Notes: generated from the letters alone by a model not told the origin. Positions 33,324 to 42,883 are shown, counted from the stretch's first letter. The stretch is DNA of 64,000 nt from Rhizobium sp. NXC24 (GCF_002944315.1 NZ_CP024311.1:2828501-2892500); one strand, 5' to 3'. Program-made: numbers and translations.

Positions 33324-33679
33324 ACGACCTGAAGCCCCTCGTGCGGGAAAACGGCATCGAACTCGAATACGACCTCAACGAGCCACCGCAAAAGGTCTGG
33401 CGCGCGGTCAGCACCCCTGAACTTCGTGAAAACTGGCTGCCGAGGGAAGCTTTGGCCAATCCCGACGCGATTTCCGTCACACCGGGCGAAGAAGTCCGCT
33501 ACAGGCTGCGCGATGACGCGCCACCATTCCTCGAAAGCACCGTGACGTTCAGGATAACCCCGAACGCAAGCGGCGGTACGAGTCTGCGGATCATCCACGA
33601 ACTTGATGATGTGAGGCTTCGAAGGACTGCAAAAGCTGCGGCAAACAACAACGGCTTCTCCGTTATGCGCGCCGCCTGA
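33320..33679 (+). CDS. SRPBCC-fold (AHSA1-like) protein
   Basis: A 119-residue protein with the START/AHSA1-like pattern PPQKVWRAVSTPELRENWLP near the N-terminus and LRIIHELDD in the C-terminal strand. It is shorter than the usual 140-160 residues. Such proteins bind hydrophobic ligands. Its start overlaps the stop of the arsR-like gene. The ArsR/SRPBCC pair is common; the ligand is unknown. Confidence 0.8.
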   Translation: MNDLKPLVRENGIELEYDLNEPPQKVWRAVSTPELRENWLPREALANPDAISVTPGEEVRYRLRDDAPPFLESTVTFRITPNASGGTSLRIIHELDDVRLRRTAKAAANNNGFSVMRAA

Positions 33680-33723
33680 CACGCCAAATCCACCAACAAT
33701 TTCAGTGATATTGGAGATTGCCG

Positions 33724-34347
33724 ATGCGCGAAGCGATGCAACTCGTCCCTATGGTCGTTGAACAATCCAGCATGGGAGAGCGGTCTTTCGACATCTATTC
33801 CCGCCTGCTGCGCGAGAGGATCATCTTCCTGAATGGTGAGGTGAACGATGCCGTTTCGGCCCTGGTCTGCGCGCAACTACTGTTTCTCGAGGCGGAAAAT
33901 CCGAAGAAGCCGATCAGCCTCTACATCAATTCGCCGGGTGGCGTCGTGACCAGCGGCCTCGCCATGTACGACACGATGCGCTACATCCGCGCGCCAGTGC
34001 AGACCCTTTGCATGGGGACGGCTCGTTCGATGGGATCGTTCCTGCTGATGGCGGGAGAGCCCGGCCAGCGCACCGCCCTGCCCAATGCTAGCATCCATAT
34101 CCACCAACCTTTGGGCGGCTTCCAGGGTCAGGCCTCCGACATGCTCATCCACGCCGAGGAAATCAAACGTACCAAGCATCGCATGACGCGGCTCTACGCC
34201 GAGCATTGCGGCCGTTCCTATGACGAATTTGAACGCGGCATGGACCGCGACCACTTCATGACGGCGGAAGAAGCTTTGGAATGGGGATTGATCGACCGCA
34301 TTCTCCATGTTCGCAAAGAGGATCAGCATATGGGTTTGGCGGATTGA
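33724..34347 (+). CDS. clpP: ATP-dependent Clp protease proteolytic subunit (paralogue)
   Basis: A 207-residue ClpP. Catalytic Ser102 lies in [15 protein letters not shown], His127 in IHIHQPLGG and an Asp in the MDRDHFM segment; YINSPGGVV is also typical. The start at 33724 is used because GGAG lies 7 bases before it; an in-frame TTG two codons earlier is not needed. The arrangement is not the tig-clpP-clpX cluster, so this is likely one of the extra ClpP copies of alphaproteobacteria. It would act with ClpX or ClpA. It is monocistronic with its own terminator. Confidence 0.93.
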   Translation: MREAMQLVPMVVEQSSMGERSFDIYSRLLRERIIFLNGEVNDAVSALVCAQLLFLEAENPKKPISLYINSPGGVVTSGLAMYDTMRYIRAPVQTLCMGTARSMGSFLLMAGEPGQRTALPNASIHIHQPLGGFQGQASDMLIHAEEIKRTKHRMTRLYAEHCGRSYDEFERGMDRDHFMTAEEALEWGLIDRILHVRKEDQHMGLAD

Positions 34348-34396
34348 TTTAAAAACGGCGCTACGACCCCTAATGAATGAGGTTGCACATTTGATT

Positions 34397-34424
34397 GAAG
34401 GCCGGTTGCCCGGCCTTCTCTTCT
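34397..34424 (+). terminator. Terminator after clpP
   Basis: GAAGGCCGG (34397-34405), loop TTGC, CCGGCCTTC (34410-34418), then TCTTCT: a perfect 9-bp stem with a pyrimidine-rich tail 50 bases after the clpP stop and just before the convergent CRTAC1 gene's end. Confidence 0.75.
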
Positions 34425-34430
34425 GATTAT

Positions 34431-36182
34431 CTACTTCGTCACCGGTTGATCGCCTACCTGCTGCCCAGCAGGTATCGGCGCTGCAATAGCTGGCTCAGCC
34501 GCGGCAGTCTCATTCCCGTTTCCCGGCGGCGCAAACCAGTATTTGGCCGATGTGGCGCCCCGCTTGATAACGACATGCTGGTTGGCGAAGATGCGATAAG
34601 GCTGGCTCCACTCCCCGTCCGGCCACTGCACACGCACCACGGCGCGTTCATTGGTGCCAAGACCGAAATGCGTGAAGCCGACATGGCCCGACGCATGACC
34701 GCCGCCAATCTGCACGCGCTGCACCTGCGTTTGTGTGCCCGCCCGGACATTGATGGTGGCGCCGATGCCCACATGGTTGATCGGGCCGTTGTCTAATTCG
34801 ATTTCGGTCCAATTGCCGAGCGGGCGATAGCCCCACTCTGTCTTTGCACCGAGATTGCGGAACAGGAAGGCCCGCTGCATGCGGTTGACGACGAGGATGT
34901 CGAGCATGCCGTCATTATTGAAATCCTCGACCACCGCCCCGCGCCCCTTGCCGGGAAGCGCAATGCCGGCCTCGTCCCCCTTTTCGGTGAACTTGCCATC
35001 GAAGCCGCCGAGCAGGAGATTGTCCGGATCGCTGCTGGCAAAATCCGGCATGGCCTCGACATTGCCCTTGGTCAGGAATAGATCCATGTTGGTATCGTTG
35101 TTGATATCGGCAAACTGCGCGTGCCAGGCCGTCGAAGGCCTGTGGTCCTTGCCGGTATAGGGCCGATAGGCGGCTACCCCCTTTTCATAGGCGGTGTCGC
35201 GATAGGTCGGGCTGTCGTTATCCGCCTCGTCATCAAGCTCCTGCAGCTTGTTATCGCCCATCGAGGTGATGAAATATTCCGGCCTGCCGTCTGCCTTCGG
35301 ATCGGCTTCCGCAAGGCCCATGCCCCAGATCTTCAATGAGGCCCAGCCTTCTGCGGTCGTATATTGCCGCGGCGGCCGTCCGGGCGCGATGTCCCAGAGC
35401 TGCTCCTGTCCGCCGCGATAATATTGCCGGTCATTGGCAACGCGCAGCGAATCCTGGCCCGAATGATTCCAATCGGTAAACAGCATCGACAACGTGCAAT
35501 AGCTCGGCTTCAGCGGCAACGGATTGGAATAGTCGACCTTGTCGTTGCTGGTAGGACGATCGAAAACATTGTCGCTGCAGGTGCCGAAGGGCGTCCCTGG
35601 CGCGTAGCGATCGACATAATTGCCGAAAGCAAGAGTAGGATATTTATTGCCGGCTTCCCACGTGGCCGCAAACGCGACCGTCCAGTCCTTGCCGCCGTCA
35701 AAGGCGAAGGTGCGATTGGCCTTTTCGAAGGTACAGTCCGGACCGCCCTTGAGGATGATATTTTCACCGAGCCGCAACAGAACGACATCCGTATAGCCGT
35801 CATTGTCGATATCGATCGGATAGACGCCGAGAACGGACCGGATATCCTTGTCGGAAAGATTGATCGGCTTCGCTTTGAATTTCAGTGCGCCGCCCGTCTC
35901 GCTTTCATTGACATAAAGCGCCAGCGGACTGGTGCCGCCGGCCATCATCAGGTCGGGCTTGCGATCGCCGTTGCAATCGAAGCTGGCGACGCCGCCGCCG
36001 ACGAAATACTCCCAGCCGCCGGTATATTGATGGTCAATGCCGGCGGCGACCGCTTCCTCCTGGAAATGCGGGACATCCATCAGGAAGGGTGCCGGCGCGG
36101 CCGTGTCCTCGGCAAAGCTGCCGGGCGCGAACGAGAAGGAAATCAAGCTGGCTATGGCCAGCAAGGTTGCAATCTTCTTCAT
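34431..36182 (-). CDS. CRTAC1-like FG-GAP/VCBS repeat protein with ASPIC/UnbV end
   Basis: A 583-residue exported protein. Residues 1-24 form a signal peptide ending in SFA-ED. The body holds FG-GAP/VCBS repeats with Asp-rich calcium-type loops: SFDCNGDRKPDLM, DIDNDGYTDVV, DINNDTNMDLF and DFNNDGMLDILVVNR, as in a beta propeller. The C-terminal part (GIGATINVRAG and HFGLGTNERAVVRVQWPDG) matches the ASPIC/UnbV domain. It ends with an Ala/Pro tail. It is coupled by ATGA overlap to the di-haem oxidoreductase upstream and probably works with it in the periplasm. The role is not known. Confidence 0.85.
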   Translation of the reverse strand: MKKIATLLAIASLISFSFAPGSFAEDTAAPAPFLMDVPHFQEEAVAAGIDHQYTGGWEYFVGGGVASFDCNGDRKPDLMMAGGTSPLALYVNESETGGALKFKAKPINLSDKDIRSVLGVYPIDIDNDGYTDVVLLRLGENIILKGGPDCTFEKANRTFAFDGGKDWTVAFAATWEAGNKYPTLAFGNYVDRYAPGTPFGTCSDNVFDRPTSNDKVDYSNPLPLKPSYCTLSMLFTDWNHSGQDSLRVANDRQYYRGGQEQLWDIAPGRPPRQYTTAEGWASLKIWGMGLAEADPKADGRPEYFITSMGDNKLQELDDEADNDSPTYRDTAYEKGVAAYRPYTGKDHRPSTAWHAQFADINNDTNMDLFLTKGNVEAMPDFASSDPDNLLLGGFDGKFTEKGDEAGIALPGKGRGAVVEDFNNDGMLDILVVNRMQRAFLFRNLGAKTEWGYRPLGNWTEIELDNGPINHVGIGATINVRAGTQTQVQRVQIGGGHASGHVGFTHFGLGTNERAVVRVQWPDGEWSQPYRIFANQHVVIKRGATSAKYWFAPPGNGNETAAAEPAIAAPIPAGQQVGDQPVTK

Positions 36183-37603
36183 TGGTTCACCCCTGCCTGC
36201 TCGATGACCAGCGTCTTGAGGAAAGCGATGATGCGGGCGCGATCCTCGTCGGACGCGCCGACATAGGTGTCGCGGGCGGTGCGACCGTCGCCGCCATGGG
36301 CGCGGATCACGCCGTCGAGCGTGGTGATGTCGTTGCGATGGCCATAGGGCGGCGTCGAGGCCACGCCCCAAAGCTCCGCCGTCATGAAGATATTGCGATC
36401 GACAAAGCGCTGCGCCAAAAGCTCGTTGCCGAGCTGGTCGACGCTGCTGTCGGTCATGGTGTGGCGCTTGAGATCGCCAAACAGCGGCACCAGCACCTGC
36501 CCCTTGTCATTGCGCTTCAGCTTCTTCGTCCAGTCGAGCTGCGACAGGTCGTAGATTGCCGGGTCTTTCACCTGCGAGACGCTCAGCGTGCCGGCAACAT
36601 CGTTCGGCCCGGGATCGGAGAAGGAGAGACTGTCGAGCGGCAGGCTTGTTCTGTGGCAGGCCGTGCAGCCCATGCCGTCGAACAGCTTTTCGCCCGCCGC
36701 CGCCATATCGGGCCATTGGGCATTATCCGGCACCTTCCGCACCGGCGCCGGCAAGGTCGCCTGCCAGGCAACCATCGCCGAAACATCGCCGTTGCTGATC
36801 TCATCGGCATGTCCGTCGCCATCGAAATCCCGGGTCCCCGTCCATCGGCCGCCGAAGCGCTCCACCGGCTCCATGCCGTGATGCTGGTTCAACGCGTTGA
36901 CGGTGAACTGCCGCAGCGAGGTCATCACGCCTTTCTGGCTGAAGGGGCGGATGACAAGATCCATGTCGATACCCTCCAGCTCCTGCATATCGACCAAGCC
37001 ATTGGGTTGCGCGGTCAACCAGCCGAACTTCACGCCCTTGGTCTCGAGTGCGATGCGCTGCGGCTGGCCAGTTTTCGCCGCAAGCGTAATGGCGTTGGCG
37101 CGCTGGCGCTGCAGATCAACGGTCATCTCCCGCGCCAGAAGCTCGATCAGACCATCGCCGAACAGGCTGTTGGTGCCGCGCTCATTGGAGAATTGCGGAT
37201 CGGTCGTGTCGAAATCCGCGCTCTCGAAACCTTCGGACACGAAAACATTGGTGGTGAAATCGCCGGCGCCACCGGGAAACGGCATGTTATGGCAGGAGGA
37301 ACAGGCATTGGCGTCGACACCGGCCGTGCGGCTGAATTCGTTCATCACCGGATGCTTGCGCTTGGTCGGCACGATCGCCTGCGTAGCGCCGGGACGCCCT
37401 GCCCCGTCCTCGACTGTGAAGCGTGCCGTAAACAGCGCTTCGCCGATCTTGATGAGATTTTTGAGTTGCTCGACCGTCTGGTGGCCGGAAACCTCGGCGC
37501 CGGCCTGGCCCAGCGCCTCCGTTTTTTCCTCCCAAGGCTGCGACGCGATCGCCGGCAATCCCGTCGCGGCAAGACAGAGGCACACGAGTGCCATTCGTTT
37601 CAT
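36179..37603 (-). CDS. Di-haem oxidoreductase (DHOR) family periplasmic cytochrome
   Basis: A 474-residue exported c-type cytochrome of the di-haem oxidoreductase family (related to cytochrome c peroxidase). A signal peptide (MKRMALVCLCLAATGLPAIA) is present. Two CxxCH haem sites are seen: NACSSCHNMPF near residue 98 and GCTACHRTSLP near 318. Other segments are NSLFGDGLIELLAREM, GRFGWL-like KFGWLTAQPNG and the C-terminal TPPYGHRNDITTLDGVI with HGG. The start is chosen at the ATG preceded by GAGGGG. It may oxidise or reduce a substrate held by the CRTAC1 partner; neither substrate nor electron partner is known. Confidence 0.85.
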   Translation of the reverse strand: MKRMALVCLCLAATGLPAIASQPWEEKTEALGQAGAEVSGHQTVEQLKNLIKIGEALFTARFTVEDGAGRPGATQAIVPTKRKHPVMNEFSRTAGVDANACSSCHNMPFPGGAGDFTTNVFVSEGFESADFDTTDPQFSNERGTNSLFGDGLIELLAREMTVDLQRQRANAITLAAKTGQPQRIALETKGVKFGWLTAQPNGLVDMQELEGIDMDLVIRPFSQKGVMTSLRQFTVNALNQHHGMEPVERFGGRWTGTRDFDGDGHADEISNGDVSAMVAWQATLPAPVRKVPDNAQWPDMAAAGEKLFDGMGCTACHRTSLPLDSLSFSDPGPNDVAGTLSVSQVKDPAIYDLSQLDWTKKLKRNDKGQVLVPLFGDLKRHTMTDSSVDQLGNELLAQRFVDRNIFMTAELWGVASTPPYGHRNDITTLDGVIRAHGGDGRTARDTYVGASDEDRARIIAFLKTLVIEQAGVNQ

Positions 37604-37613
37604 AGTCCCCTCC

Positions 37614-38855
37614 TCAACCAGTTTGGCCATGCAATTCCGTAACGGCAACCCCAGATCTGACGATGTCGTCGTCCATCATCGCCAGCGCGCGGTTGAGATG
37701 CCCTTCGAACACCAGCGTCGGCTCGTCCGCCACCACCCGCAGCTCCGGCATGCCCTCCATTCGCACGACATGCGATTCCGCCAGCCCCTCGGAAATGCCC
37801 TCCAACAATAGGTCATAATAGCGCGTCCCCGGCCCGGTGATCGCGATCGGCATGCTTTCATGCAGGCTGAGCACGCGCGACAAGCCGTTGCCGAGCGCCA
37901 ATCCCGCCTGCCGGAAGGCGTGGATGTTGCGGCGGCTGCCTTGCCGGGCGCTGGCTGCGATCTTGTCGAGTTCGGCGATCGGCACGAATTTCGCCGGGAT
38001 GGTATCCAGCGGCACATCGAAAGCCGCGCGCAGAATGGCATAGAAGCCGGCATAGGCTTCGATGCAGCCGCGCGAGCCGCAGCGACAGAGACCGCCGCCC
38101 GACATATGCAGCATATGGCCGAAATTCGGCGCCGATATTTCGTGCTTTCCTTCCTCGCCGCGGCGCACGATGCCGAGACCGATGCTGTGGCCGAGCGAGA
38201 GCGCGGCAAGCGCCCGGAAGTCGCGCCCTTTTTTATTCTCCTCCTGGCGGCCGACGGCAGCGGCGACGAGCTGAGTCTCGTTGCCGAGGATGATTTTCGC
38301 TGACCATTCGTCGCGCAGCACTGCGGCAAAATCGATCTGCTCGCGCCCGAAGATCGGCGACCAGCGCAGCACCGGCTCCGAGCTCTCGACGAGACCCTTG
38401 CTGCTGATCGAAATCATCAGGACCTTGTCGCGCGGCAATCGCGAGCGGGCGACGATCCGGTTCAAGGCATCGCGCAGACCGATGACGAAAGAGCCGGCAC
38501 CCGAGACGTTCTGCTGTCTCGCCTCCGTGAAGCGGTCGATCAGCCGGCCGGCATAATCCACAAGCGAATATTGCACCGCATCCGATGAAATGATGACGAC
38601 GATCAGATAGCCGCAATCGCGCCGCTGCGAAAAAAGCACGCGCGGCCGGCCGCGTCCTCCGGCGGCCTGTTGCTCCGCCTTCTCGATGATCTGCGCCCGC
38701 TCCAGATCGGTGGTGATGACCGATATCGTCGCCGAGGAAAGCTTGGTGAAATCAGAAAGTTCCGTATGGGCGAGCGGACCGTGACGGCGCAGCGCCGTCA
38801 GCACCAGAACACTGTTTTTCTGGCGGACCAATTCGGTGCTCGATTTGGCCAGCAT
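37614..38855 (-). CDS. ROK-family repressor (XylR-like)
   Basis: A 413-residue ROK repressor. The N-terminal winged helix (residues 5-70) has [20 protein letters not shown] and [19 protein letters not shown]. The ROK domain follows, with [25 protein letters not shown], a zinc-binding CxCGxxGCxE motif ([10 protein letters not shown]). The ATG at 38853-38855 has GGAGG 7 bases before it. It diverges from xylF across a 221-base spacer with a perfect inverted repeat, so it likely represses xylFHG in the absence of xylose. It also runs directly (10-base gap) into the di-haem oxidoreductase gene. Confidence 0.88.
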   Translation of the reverse strand: MLAKSSTELVRQKNSVLVLTALRRHGPLAHTELSDFTKLSSATISVITTDLERAQIIEKAEQQAAGGRGRPRVLFSQRRDCGYLIVVIISSDAVQYSLVDYAGRLIDRFTEARQQNVSGAGSFVIGLRDALNRIVARSRLPRDKVLMISISSKGLVESSEPVLRWSPIFGREQIDFAAVLRDEWSAKIILGNETQLVAAAVGRQEENKKGRDFRALAALSLGHSIGLGIVRRGEEGKHEISAPNFGHMLHMSGGGLCRCGSRGCIEAYAGFYAILRAAFDVPLDTIPAKFVPIAELDKIAASARQGSRRNIHAFRQAGLALGNGLSRVLSLHESMPIAITGPGTRYYDLLLEGISEGLAESHVVRMEGMPELRVVADEPTLVFEGHLNRALAMMDDDIVRSGVAVTELHGQTG

Positions 38856-38941
38856 TATCAAGCCTCCCGCTCATTCCACCCTCCTCTCCCCATCTCCACC
38901 CGGCCCCTTTCAACGGTCGATTAAACCTGGGGATGCGGGTG

Positions 38942-38970
38942 TTGACAGGTGAAAAAATCTCTGACACTAA
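38942..38970 (+). promoter_or_regulatory. Likely xylF promoter
   Basis: TTGACA at 38942-38947, then 17 bases, then CACTAA at 38965-38970. The -35 box is a consensus match and the -10 is weak. It lies directly before the ROK operator, so the repressor would block RNA polymerase. Confidence 0.5.
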
Positions 38971-38971
38971 A

Positions 38972-38990
38972 TTTCTCGACTGTCGAGAAA
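38972..38990. promoter_or_regulatory. ROK repressor operator
   Basis: TTTCTCGAC-T-GTCGAGAAA is a perfect inverted repeat with 9-bp arms around one base. It lies in the divergent ROK/xylF spacer immediately after the likely -10 box of xylF and is the best candidate site for the adjacent ROK protein. Confidence 0.7.
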
Positions 38991-39076
38991 AAAATCCGAA
39001 CCTTTCTCGTCAGCGTTATCGCGGCGGCCGGCGGGAGCTCAGGGCACGTGCGGTCGCATTCACTCGGGAGGATAAT

Positions 39077-40117
39077 ATGAGAGCTTTTATTAAGCTGGCT
39101 GCCGGTGCGGCCATCGTTTTGACCATGCAGACGGCGGCCTTCGCGAAGGATCTCGTCGTCGGCGTTTCCTGGTCGAACTTTCAGGAAGAGCGTTGGAAGA
39201 CCGACGAAGCGGCCATCAAGAAGGCCCTTGCTGCGGTTGGCGCCAAGTACATTTCCGCTGACGCCCAGTCGTCCGCTTCCAAGCAGTTGACCGACGTTGA
39301 ATCCCTGATTTCCCAGGGCGCCAACGCTCTCATCATTCTCGCTCAAGATTCCGACGCCATCGGCCCGGCCGTTGAAAAGGCCGCCGACGAAGGCATTCCG
39401 GTTGTCGGCTACGACCGCCTGATCGAAAATCCGGCCGCCTTCTACATCACCTTCGACAACAAGGAAGTGGGCCGCATGCAGGCTCGCGAAATCCTCAAGG
39501 CCAAGCCGGAAGGCAACTACGTCTTCATCAAGGGCTCGTCGTCCGACCCGAACGCCGACTTCCTGTTCTCCGGCCAGATGGAAGTGCTGAAGCCCGCCAT
39601 CGACGCCGGCAAGATCAAGAACGTCGGTGAAGCCTACACGGACGGCTGGCTGCCGCAGAACGCGCAGCGCAACATGGAGCAGTTCCTGACCGCCAACAAC
39701 AACAAGGTTGATGCAGTCGTCGCCTCCAACGACGGCACCGCCGGCGGCGCCGTTGCTGCTCTCGACGCACAGGGCCTCGCAGGTTCCGTTCCGGTTTCCG
39801 GCCAGGACGCCGACAAGGCAGCTCTGAACCGCATCGCGCTCGGCACGCAGACCGTCTCCATCTGGAAGGACTCCCGTGAGCTCGGCAAGCGCGCTGCCGA
39901 AATCGCCATCGATCTCGCCAACGGCAAGTCCATGGACCAGATCAACGGCGTCCAGACCTTCAGCGGCGGCTCGAAGCACGTTGCCATGAAGTCGGTATTC
40001 CTGACCCCGCAGCCAATCACCAAGGACAATCTGAACGTCGTCATCGACGCCGGCTGGATCAGCAAGGCTGAAGCTTGCCAGGGCGTCAAGGCCGGCACCG
40101 TTGCAGCCTGCAAATAA
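39077..40117 (+). CDS. xylF: D-xylose-binding periplasmic protein
   Basis: A 346-residue periplasmic binding protein. The signal peptide ends near AAFA-KD (residue 23). The mature part starts [19 protein letters not shown] (split [14 protein letters not shown]), then [39 protein letters not shown] [10 protein letters not shown], and [23 protein letters not shown] and [11 protein letters not shown]. These are typical of XylF. GGGAGGATAAT precedes the ATG. It heads the xylFHG operon under the divergent ROK regulator. Confidence 0.93.
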   Translation: MRAFIKLAAGAAIVLTMQTAAFAKDLVVGVSWSNFQEERWKTDEAAIKKALAAVGAKYISADAQSSASKQLTDVESLISQGANALIILAQDSDAIGPAVEKAADEGIPVVGYDRLIENPAAFYITFDNKEVGRMQAREILKAKPEGNYVFIKGSSSDPNADFLFSGQMEVLKPAIDAGKIKNVGEAYTDGWLPQNAQRNMEQFLTANNNKVDAVVASNDGTAGGAVAALDAQGLAGSVPVSGQDADKAALNRIALGTQTVSIWKDSRELGKRAAEIAIDLANGKSMDQINGVQTFSGGSKHVAMKSVFLTPQPITKDNLNVVIDAGWISKAEACQGVKAGTVAACK

Positions 40118-40150
40118 GCTGCCCGTGAACGGTTGACCCGATCATAATAG

Positions 40151-40184
40151 CGACGCCGCAGCGGCACACTCCGTTGCGGCGTCG
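40151..40184 (+). other. Strong hairpin between xylF and xylH
   Basis: CGACGCCGCAGCGG (40151-40164), loop CACACT, CCGTTGCGGCGTCG (40171-40184): a 14-bp stem with one G-U pair, starting 34 bases after the xylF stop. No U tract follows. It lies in the 292-base gap and probably protects the xylF message end so that binding protein exceeds transporter. Confidence 0.6.
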
Positions 40185-40409
40185 AATGCGGATCAGGAGC
40201 GGACAACTCTCCCTTGCAGTCGGAGACCAGGCTTCCCGCATCGTGCTGCGCCATCGCATATCCCATTGACCTGCCGGATGGCGGTCATCGGGACCGGGTG
40301 AAGACCGGCCACAGAGGCGATGACGCATTTTTGAGATTGGCGCAGTCCTGCCGGCGATAGCCTAGAATGCATCGCTGGCCGCGCCCAACAGTGGGAGAAC
40401 GGCAAAGCG

Positions 40410-41738
40410 ATGGCCGACATGACACAGTCCACAACATCGAGCGGTCCCCGCAATGCAGAAGCCGGAGCAATCACCCGGTTCCTGCGTGCCACCGAAATCG
40501 ATACCCGCCTGCTCGGCATGATCGGAGCGCTGCTGATCATCTGGATCGGCTTCGATCTTTATCTTCGGATATTCGACGGCCGGGAATTCCTCACCGCCAG
40601 AAACCTTTGGAACCTTTCGGTGCAGACCTGCGAAATCGCGGTCCTCGCAACCGGCATGGTGCTGGTCATCGTCACGCGCAACATCGATCTTTCGGTCGGC
40701 TCGCTGCTTGGCTTCGTCGCCATGATCATGGGCGTCATCCAGGCCAAGTGGCTGCCGCAATATCTCGGCTTCGACAGTTCCTGGACCTGGATCATCACGC
40801 TGATCTGCGGCCTGGCGATCGGCACGGCCATCGGCGCCTTCCAGGGCGCGATCACCGCCTTCATGAATGTCCCCTCCTTCATCGTCACGCTCGGCGGGCT
40901 TCTCGTCTGGCGCGGCCTTGCCTGGTATGTCACCAGCGGCCAGACCGTGGCACCGATGGACTCCACCTTCGTCGTCATGGGCGGCGGCGGCGCCACCGGT
41001 TCGATCGGCGCGACCTGGAGCTGGGTGGTGGGTGTGATCTCCTGCCTGCTGATCATCGTCGGCATCATCAGCTCGCGCCAGCAAAGAAAGCGCTTTCACT
41101 TTCCGCGCCGTCCGCTTTGGGCGGAATATTTCCTTGCTGCCCTCGGCTCCCTGCTCGTCCTCGGCACGGTCTATCTCTTCAACAGCTATTATTGGCCGAT
41201 CGGCATCGCCAAGCGCTACGCCACGGACCATAATATTGCCTGGCCGGAAACGGGATTGAACATTCCCTACGGCATCGCCGTCCCCGTCCTCATCGCCGTC
41301 TCCATCGGCATCGTGATGACCTTCATCGCCACGCGCCTGCGCTTCGGCCGCTATGTCTTCGCGATCGGCGGCAATCCGGAAGCCGCCGAACTCGCCGGCA
41401 TCAAGACCCGCTGGGTCATCGTGAAGATCTTCGCGCTGATGGGCTTCCTCGCCGCCGTCTCGGCCGCGATTTCCACGGCGCGCCTCAACTCGGCCGTCAA
41501 CTCGCAGGGCACGACCTACGAGCTCTTCACCATCGCCGCGGCCGTTATCGGCGGCACCTCGCTTGCCGGCGGCAGCGGCACCGTCGCCGGCGCCATGATC
41601 GGCGCCCTGGTCATGCAATCGCTGCAATCGGGCATGGGTCTCGCCAATGTCGATACGCCAATTCAGAACGTCGTCGTGGGCATTGTCCTGGTGGTCGCCG
41701 TTTGGCTTGACATCGTCTACCGCTCGCGCGCCAAGTAA
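40410..41738 (+). CDS. xylH: D-xylose ABC transporter permease
   Basis: A 442-residue inner-membrane permease of the XylH type with about ten to twelve helices. Signatures: EIAVLATGMVLVIVTRNIDLSVGS (split ATGMVLVIVTRNIDLSVGS), PSFIVTLGGLLVWRGLAWYV, the cytoplasmic loop FAIGGNPEAAELAGI and GGTSLAGGSGTVAGAMIGA. A long hydrophilic stretch at 205-270 (SRQQRKRFHFPRR) is usual for XylH. It starts at an ATG 292 bases after xylF; spacing before xylG is 15 bases. Confidence 0.92.
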   Translation: MADMTQSTTSSGPRNAEAGAITRFLRATEIDTRLLGMIGALLIIWIGFDLYLRIFDGREFLTARNLWNLSVQTCEIAVLATGMVLVIVTRNIDLSVGSLLGFVAMIMGVIQAKWLPQYLGFDSSWTWIITLICGLAIGTAIGAFQGAITAFMNVPSFIVTLGGLLVWRGLAWYVTSGQTVAPMDSTFVVMGGGGATGSIGATWSWVVGVISCLLIIVGIISSRQQRKRFHFPRRPLWAEYFLAALGSLLVLGTVYLFNSYYWPIGIAKRYATDHNIAWPETGLNIPYGIAVPVLIAVSIGIVMTFIATRLRFGRYVFAIGGNPEAAELAGIKTRWVIVKIFALMGFLAAVSAAISTARLNSAVNSQGTTYELFTIAAAVIGGTSLAGGSGTVAGAMIGALVMQSLQSGMGLANVDTPIQNVVVGIVLVVAVWLDIVYRSRAK

Positions 41739-41753
41739 AAGGAATTCTGAACC

Positions 41754-42536
41754 ATGACGGATCAAACCACTCCGCTTGTGGAAATGAGGAACATTTCCAT
41801 CTCCTTCGGCGGTATTCACGCCGTCGACAATGCCTCGGTGGATCTCTACCCCGGCGAAGTCGTGGCGCTGCTCGGCCATAATGGCGCCGGCAAGTCGACG
41901 CTGATCAAGATTCTGTCCGGCGCCTACAAGCGCGACAGCGGCGATATTCTGATCAACGGCGAACCGGCCGATATCCGCACGCCCCGCGACGCCAAGAAAT
42001 ACGGCATCGAGACGATCTACCAGACGCTCGCCGTCGCCGACAATGTCGACGCCGCCGCCAATCTTTATCTTGGCCGCGAGCTGCAGACGCGCTGGGGCAC
42101 GCTCGACGACGTCGCCATGGAGGCTTCGGCCCGCAAGGTGATGGGTCGCCTGAATCCCAACTTCAAGCGCTTCAAGGAGCCGGTGAAGGCGCTCTCCGGC
42201 GGCCAGCGCCAGTCGGTGGCGATCGCCCGCGCCATCCTCTTCAACGCCCGCATCCTGATCATGGACGAGCCGACGGCTGCGCTCGGCCCTCAGGAAACCG
42301 CGCAGGTGGGCGACCTGATCAAGCAACTGAAGAAGGACGGCATCGGCATCTTCCTCATCAGCCACGACATCCACGATGTCTTCGACCTAGCCGACCGCGT
42401 CTCGGTGATGAAGAACGGCCAGGTCGTCGGCCACGCCCGCACAGAGGATGTCACCAAGGACGAAGTCCTCGGCATGATCATCCTCGGCAAGGTCCCCCCC
42501 AAAGCCATCCCCGGCCCCGGCGCGATGAAGAGCTGA
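41754..42536 (+). CDS. xylG: Xylose ABC transporter ATP-binding protein (single domain)
   Basis: A 260-residue single-ABC protein with Walker [10 protein letters not shown] (~41), signature [15 protein letters not shown] (~145) and Walker [13 protein letters not shown] (~165), then His-loop [11 protein letters not shown]. coli XylG has two fused ABC domains; this half-size form is common in rhizobia, so two copies probably form the dimer. It is the last gene of xylFHG and is followed by a terminator. Confidence 0.92.
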   Translation: MTDQTTPLVEMRNISISFGGIHAVDNASVDLYPGEVVALLGHNGAGKSTLIKILSGAYKRDSGDILINGEPADIRTPRDAKKYGIETIYQTLAVADNVDAAANLYLGRELQTRWGTLDDVAMEASARKVMGRLNPNFKRFKEPVKALSGGQRQSVAIARAILFNARILIMDEPTAALGPQETAQVGDLIKQLKKDGIGIFLISHDIHDVFDLADRVSVMKNGQVVGHARTEDVTKDEVLGMIILGKVPPKAIPGPGAMKS

Positions 42537-42558
42537 GCCCGATATCCTAAGCAAACAA

Positions 42559-42597
42559 CAAGGCCGCGAGCCCTAACAATCGCGGCCTTGTTTCATT
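42559..42597 (+). terminator. Terminator after xylG
   Basis: CAAGGCCGCGA (42559-42569), 10-base loop, TCGCGGCCTTG (42580-42590), then TTTCATT: a perfect 11-bp stem with a short U-rich tail, 22 bases after the xylG stop. Confidence 0.8.
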
Positions 42598-42702
42598 CAC
42601 ACAAACCGATATGTGGTTTCCCGCATTTTCCGCATTGAAGCCAAACGCTTCCTGGGCTAAGAACCACCTCATCGGACAGGCGAGTCAAACCGCCTAAGGC
42701 AT

Positions 42703-42779
42703 GCACCCGTAGCTCAGCTGGATAGAGTGTTGGATTCCGATTCCAAAGGTCACAGGTTCGAATCCTGTCGGGTGCGCCA
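42703..42779 (+). tRNA. tRNA-Arg (anticodon CCG)
   Basis: A full cloverleaf with encoded CCA. The acceptor GCACCCG pairs with CGGGTGC; the D arm is GCTC/GAGT; the anticodon arm TTGGA/TCCAA carries loop TTCCGAT with CCG at positions 34-36 (reads CGG, Arg); the T arm is ACAGG-TTCGAAT-CCTGT. The host sugar operon lies on one side and phage genes on the other, so its 3' end is the likely attachment site. The tRNA is intact. Confidence 0.95.
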
Positions 42780-42883
42780 TATTCCACAGGGGTTTTAGCG
42801 CGATCCAGCTTCACGGAAATAATCCACAGGAAGCACATAGGAAGCAAAGCACCCTCTTGTAGCATCCAAATGCGCTCGGCAAC

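Noticed and set aside
40362..42374. Leftward open frame of about 670 codons opposite xylH and xylG
   Set aside because: Product is His/Asp/Arg-rich with no domain, the mirror of two clear transporter genes.
42593..42865. Leftward frame over the tRNA-Arg with the text [25 protein letters not shown]
   Set aside because: This is the well-known false protein produced by reading a tRNA gene backwards.
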